From: Calditrichota bacterium
GTDB lineage: Bacteria > Electryoneota > RPQS01
Reading direction: 5' to 3'
Length of the DNA: 64,000 bases
Assembly: GCA_020637445.1 (NCBI GenBank)
Contig: JACJVZ010000001.1
Span: forward strand, 248,001-312,000
Below, one piece after another: positions 60,509 to 64,000 of this stretch. Position 1 is the stretch's first letter, and the number at the start of each line of letters is the position of its first letter. The notes below the pieces were generated by a model. That model made no database searches. It worked only from the letters and a program-made list of their open reading frames with translations, and was not told the origin of the DNA. The position numbers and the translations under genes were made by a program.

Positions 60509-62056
60509 TTATTCGGGACGCGGTGCCAAGACTTTAAGCTGTGCCGCCGCTTTTGCGGTTCTCACCAGTGTCTTCGAATAGCGCCGTTGGGCATTCGCCA
60601 GATCCGCACCCAGCCGAACGAGTTCAAACGCCGTCACCTTGCCGCCCTTGTATTCGATCATTCCAATGCGCACTTGATCGAGAGTGGCTTTCACATTTTC
60701 TTCCGAAAGCTGGAGCCGGTTCTGTCCGTTTTTAAGTTCCCGATGCGCAGCGCGGACTTGCTCTTCAAGAGTTCGTTCCGCCTCGACGTACTGCTGTTCA
60801 GCGCGGTTCACTTCCGCTCGCAACCTGTTTCGCTCGCCCTGCGGCCCACGCTGAAGAATCGGAACATTCAACCTGAGTCCAATCATCCACGATGGGTAAT
60901 CTCGTTTGAGAGCCTGATCCAGCGCGTCACCGAACTTCGTATCAAGAGTATTACGCAGCGTATCCGCACCGAAAATCACGTCGCGTCCGGTACCGGCGAG
61001 GCCATTTCCTCCCAGCGCTCCGAACAGATCAAGCTGTGGCAGCGCGTTCCACGATGCCGCGCGTGAGTATGCTTTGAGTCCGTCCACGTCCAGCCGCGCA
61101 GCTTGCAGGCCGAGGTTCGTTTTCATGGCTCGCGCAACGACGCTGTCCTGTTGCTCGGAATTCTCAATCTGCGGAGGAACACCTGTCGTTCGAAAACGAA
61201 TTCCCGACGGAGGGCGCTGTCCAATAAACGAGGAAAGTGCGTCGCTGACTCGTGTCAAATTGTCTTGCGCGTCCAGTAAATTCAATTCTTGATCGGCCAA
61301 GAAAACCATCGCATTATTCACCTGGTTGGGGCCGTCGAGTCCGGCGTCCGCCCGCACGTTCGCTTCGTGCATCAACGACATCGCCAAATCACGAGTGACG
61401 ACACTCACGGCGACGTCTCGTTCCGCGGCATACAAATCCCAATATGCCGCTTCCGCTTGTGCGCGGACGGATTGCATCGCATTATCATATCGCAGTTTCG
61501 CGGCATCGTAGTTCTTCTGGGCCTGTGCACGATTGGCCCACGCGGCCGGACCGAATCCTTTCAGCAGAGGTTGCCTAAAAGTCAATATCCCGGTCGCGTC
61601 GTACTCCGGATTCAGCGACGCAAAAGTGGAGTTTGTTTCTTGCTTTGTCCCGACTACGGAGGCCTCAAGCTCTGTTCCCACAGGCAAAGTGATTCTCGCT
61701 CCGACTTCCCCGGACGTGGATTTCGGGTTCAACACTGCCGCACCCGAGAAGGGAGAGGCCGATGGCTGTTTTGCAGACGCTGAGCTGATTTCACCGAAGA
61801 GCCTTGGGTCAAAGCCGCCTCTTTCCCGATTCAGGAGTCCTCTTGCCGAGGCAAGGGCTTCGCGCGCATCAATCGCGAGCGTTGAATTCACCAATGCAAG
61901 CCTCTCAACTTCCTCGAGAGTTATGCCGTCGCCTTCAAGCTCGGCGAGTGCTTGCGAGAGTGCACTATCCGGTTGGATTTTCGTGACATCAAAGTCTGCC
62001 GCACGCGCCGGCAGCCAAGAAATTAAAGCAATTAAGAATAATAAGACACACCGCAT
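60509..62056 (-). CDS. TolC-family outer membrane efflux protein
   Basis: 515 residues from the ATG at 62056, where a signal peptide begins (CVLLFLIALISWLPARA); the open frame extends to a TTG at 62125 without a signal-like start. The two OEP halves carry LEEVERLALVNSTLAIDARE and later YPSWMIGLRLNVPILQRGPQ with the usual alternating coiled-coil helices. It is the first gene of the second efflux operon. No Shine-Dalgarno precedes the ATG. An AAGTATATTATAG stretch upstream (about 62140-62155) may hold the -10 box. Confidence 0.92.
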   Translation of the reverse strand: MRCVLLFLIALISWLPARAADFDVTKIQPDSALSQALAELEGDGITLEEVERLALVNSTLAIDAREALASARGLLNRERGGFDPRLFGEISSASAKQPSASPFSGAAVLNPKSTSGEVGARITLPVGTELEASVVGTKQETNSTFASLNPEYDATGILTFRQPLLKGFGPAAWANRAQAQKNYDAAKLRYDNAMQSVRAQAEAAYWDLYAAERDVAVSVVTRDLAMSLMHEANVRADAGLDGPNQVNNAMVFLADQELNLLDAQDNLTRVSDALSSFIGQRPPSGIRFRTTGVPPQIENSEQQDSVVARAMKTNLGLQAARLDVDGLKAYSRAASWNALPQLDLFGALGGNGLAGTGRDVIFGADTLRNTLDTKFGDALDQALKRDYPSWMIGLRLNVPILQRGPQGERNRLRAEVNRAEQQYVEAERTLEEQVRAAHRELKNGQNRLQLSEENVKATLDQVRIGMIEYKGGKVTAFELVRLGADLANAQRRYSKTLVRTAKAAAQLKVLAPRPE

Positions 62057-62211
62057 ACTTGGGGGCCAACTCAGTTTTTGCACGTTTGTTCCAATCAATA
62101 TACGGACTTCACCGTTCAGATGCAAAGCTCAAAAAGCGCATCTTCTATAATATACTTGCTATTCAACCTAGCGCTCCAGCAAAAGAGCTCGAGGTCTTCT
62201 TATCCAAAACA

Positions 62212-62240
62212 GAATAGACCCTGAAAAGGGTCTATTCAAA
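62212..62240 (-). terminator. terminator of the OmpA-family gene
   Basis: GAATAGACCC (62212-62221) and GGGTCTATTC (62228-62237) form a perfect 10-bp stem. On the minus strand TGTTTTGG follows. It lies 38 bp past the stop. Confidence 0.8.
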
Positions 62241-62274
62241 TGACGTTCTTGATTTCTTTTTACTTTAGGTGCGG

Positions 62275-63108
62275 CTACTTCTTAACGAGTACCACGCGGC
62301 GGTTTGCCGCCCGTCCTTCTTCAGTGTTATTCGATGCAACGGGTTTGGTGTCACCAAAACCTATGGTGGACATCCGGCTTGATTCGATGCCTCTCTCGAC
62401 GAGCGCCTGCTTGACACTGGCAGCGCGAGCGTCCGAAAGAGTCATGTTTGCGTCTGGTTTGCCGACATTGTCCGTGTGACCTTGTATTTCGACGTTTAGA
62501 TTTGCGTTGTCATTCAGAAGCTCAGCCATTTGCTCAACGAGTATCAAGGACTCGCTTTGGATGGTCGACTTGCCCGTATTGAAGTTAATGGCAAGTGAAA
62601 TGCGGCCCTTCGTGACTAAGGAATCTAACATGGCATTTGCCGTTATTTCCTGAACCATCTCGCCCTTCTGCACTGCGAATACGGTGTATCCTGAACCAAG
62701 ATCGCGGGACGCAACACAAACCCAAGTCTCCGCACCGTTCTTGCTGAAGAGTCCGGTCACACGCCACCAATCTTCATCGTTTACATAGAGAACCTTCCCG
62801 CCGGCCTCCTGGATCGCATTCTGGAAGTTACGTACAATTGCCAATTGCGAAAGTGGCTTGCCACCTTCTTTTACATAGTAATCTACGAGCCAATATTGAC
62901 CTTCTTCCCTAACGACTGAATCCGCACTTAACGGAAACTCGAAGAAACCGAAGTCCTCTGACGTACACTGGTCGATTATGTAGTCCTTGAGGCGGTTGAA
63001 CAATGGCAAGTCACTGCAGCCGTCAACATCTCCCTCCGCGGCCGCGCAGGCGGTCGCTGAGAACAGAAGGGTGAGCAAGCCGAAGGCGGAGACCAGAATA
63101 GATTTCAT
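62275..63108 (-). CDS. OmpA-family outer membrane protein with peptidoglycan-binding domain
   Basis: 277 residues with a signal peptide (VSAFGLLTLLFSATACAAA). Residues about 30-170 have a DUF4892-like pattern (EFPLSADSVVREEGQYWLVD ... GYTVFAVQKG). The C-terminal OmpA domain (about 170-277) holds INFNTGKSTIQSES, EIQGHTDNVGKPDANMTLS and AARAA-like SDARAASVKQALVERGI, ending in EEGRAANRRVVL. It binds peptidoglycan and ties the outer membrane to the wall, perhaps through a partner. AAAAGGTG precedes the ATG. It has its own promoter and terminator. Confidence 0.92.
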   Translation of the reverse strand: MKSILVSAFGLLTLLFSATACAAAEGDVDGCSDLPLFNRLKDYIIDQCTSEDFGFFEFPLSADSVVREEGQYWLVDYYVKEGGKPLSQLAIVRNFQNAIQEAGGKVLYVNDEDWWRVTGLFSKNGAETWVCVASRDLGSGYTVFAVQKGEMVQEITANAMLDSLVTKGRISLAINFNTGKSTIQSESLILVEQMAELLNDNANLNVEIQGHTDNVGKPDANMTLSDARAASVKQALVERGIESSRMSTIGFGDTKPVASNNTEEGRAANRRVVLVKK

Positions 63109-63474
63109 AATACACCTTTTAATAATTGGGGGGGCTATTTCTTCTCATGGATACAGCAAAGGTGCGCTGTTTGGCGCGCGCGGATGACCGGGTTCCGAAT
63201 TAGCACGAAATTTAGATTTGGCGGAGCACATTGTCAAGCCCCAGTCACTCTCGCAGTTCGACTCTCCCGGGTTAGACCGAACCACAAACGTGAGTATTCC
63301 AATATTGGCGCAACTTTCGCAATTACTTCATATATTACACCCAAATTGCGCATCCTCTGCGCACCTGTGCATGTCGTTTTCAACCATTTTCAAAACTGTG
63401 TGTCAAATGCTCAGAGGCCTGAACCGTTGACAGGAGTCACACTGAGAACCTCCCCAATTACAGCTGTTGCATCT
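63109..63474. other. divergent intergenic region
   Basis: Holds the promoter of the OmpA-family gene (63209-63237) on the minus side and a GGGGGGG run at 63127-63133 in its leader. On the plus side, before 63475, no clear promoter is seen. No gene is supported. Confidence 0.5.
63209..63237 (-). promoter_or_regulatory. sigma70-type promoter of the OmpA-family gene
   Basis: On the minus strand a perfect TTGACA (63237-63232) and TAAATT (63214-63209) are 17 bp apart. The leader is about 95 nt. Confidence 0.65.
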
Positions 63475-64000
63475 ATGAAAATCCATAAAATATTTATACT
63501 TGCGATGCCGATTTTGTGGCTTATGTCTTGTACTGCGCCTCACGACAACCCCCTTGATCCGGCCTCTCCATACTACGTCGAACCGAATCCTCCGGTGGTT
63601 GAACCCCCTGATCCTGAGTTTTCGACAAGTTTGCACAGTGTGCACAAAGACCGAACCACCTTTGACCTCTATTCCATAGACGCAGAGCTTTGGCCGGAAA
63701 CAAACACGATCATTGATTCAGTCACGGTCCAGTACAAAGACACGACGCCACGCATTACCCACTTTCTGTCCTCAAGTGGCCACTGGATTTACACGTTCAA
63801 CGACAACAACGTGGACAGTGATGACCTTGAGGGTGCCGTGGGTGAGCCGTTTTACTTCACGGTATATACCCGGTTTGATTCCATATGGAATGTGGGACCG
63901 GCCTACATGATTCGAGTCTTGCATGATACGCCGTCCACGTTGTCTCCGACTGGCGGAGTGACAGTGGGCCCCTTTCCAGTACTGGCGTGGAACGACTACA
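63475..64000 (+). CDS. lipoprotein, unknown function, C-terminus beyond the window
   Basis: 175 codons from the ATG at 63475 stay open to the right edge. The N-terminus is a lipoprotein signal with lipobox LMSC (Cys19; MKIHKIFILAMPILWLMSC). The sequence after it, APHDNPLDPASPYYVEPNPP, is a common linker in FCB-group lipoproteins. The following beta-rich region (FDLYSIDAELWPETNTIIDS; VTVQYKD) resembles Ig or FN3-type repeats. No domain is recognised with certainty. Confidence 0.75.
   Translation, partial: MKIHKIFILAMPILWLMSCTAPHDNPLDPASPYYVEPNPPVVEPPDPEFSTSLHSVHKDRTTFDLYSIDAELWPETNTIIDSVTVQYKDTTPRITHFLSSSGHWIYTFNDNNVDSDDLEGAVGEPFYFTVYTRFDSIWNVGPAYMIRVLHDTPSTLSPTGGVTVGPFPVLAWNDY

Noticed and set aside
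1..64000. CRISPR arrays, insertion sequences, tRNA and rRNA genes
   Set aside because: Searched by eye on both strands; no regular spacer repeats, transposase motifs, terminal inverted repeats or tRNA cloverleafs were seen.

Overview
The window looks like a piece of chromosome from a Gram-negative bacterium of the FCB group (Bacteroidota/Chlorobiota/Ignavibacteria relatives, or an uncultured candidate phylum such as KSB1, Zixibacteria or Marinimicrobia). Three things point there. Two large secreted proteins end in the YPNPFN...G-Y-V-...K-LL-K tail used as a type IX secretion (Por) sorting domain. There are two complete RND-TolC efflux systems, lipoproteins and an OmpA-family protein, so there is an outer membrane. 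Several promoters have a TTGNNN-17-TATATT form. Species cannot be named from sequence alone. I see no tRNA, rRNA, CRISPR array, insertion sequence or phage gene.

Layout. 1-14 kb (minus strand): giant secreted beta-helix, cohesin-like and beta-propeller proteins, with two small orphan DNA-binding genes (Fis-type HTH; MerR/excisionase-type HTH with an AT-hook-like tail) between them. 14.2-17.2 kb: a secreted subtilisin-like protease with a sorting tail. 17.3-23.9 kb: an efflux operon (TolC, adaptor, RND pump, DUF2892 membrane protein, Cys-rich PII-like protein, ArsR repressor). 24.1-24.5 kb: a second HTH/AT-hook gene followed by a likely structured RNA and a strong terminator. 24.7-29.2 kb: a glutamine synthetase-like enzyme and a secreted PKD/CapA-type protein. 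29.5-34.5 kb: a five-gene metabolic operon (isocitrate/isopropylmalate-type dehydrogenase, HMG-CoA-lyase-type lyase, CaiB-type CoA-transferase, LeuC-like, LeuD-like). 34.6-36.8 kb: an 8-oxoguanine deaminase-type amidohydrolase and an ArsR-rhodanese regulator (minus). 37-44.6 kb: malic enzyme with a phosphotransacetylase-like tail, ADP-forming acyl-CoA synthetase, and a 2-oxoacid:ferredoxin oxidoreductase in which the beta and gamma subunits are fused. 44.6-49.6 kb: a tandem duplication of a two-gene secreted-protein cassette. 49.9-52.8 kb: a sigma54-type response regulator and its histidine kinase. 53-56.2 kb: a YceI protein behind a sigma54-like promoter, then a VIT/von Willebrand A protein. 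56.3-62.1 kb: a second RND efflux operon (minus). 62.3-64 kb: an OmpA-family protein and the start of a lipoprotein gene running off the window.

How it fits together. The central part encodes anaerobic-style carbon metabolism: malate to pyruvate, 2-oxoacid to acyl-CoA plus reduced ferredoxin, acyl-CoA to acid plus ATP. Next to it is an operon that has every step of 2-oxoacid chain elongation except that the usual one-step synthase is replaced by a reversible lyase plus a CoA-transferase. The main candidate for an undescribed system is this operon. Other points of interest are the structured RNA at 24.33-24.44 kb, the HTH/AT-hook twin proteins, the sigma54 promoter with a 5'-end hairpin at 53.0 kb, and the Cys-rich PII-like protein inside an ArsR-controlled efflux operon.
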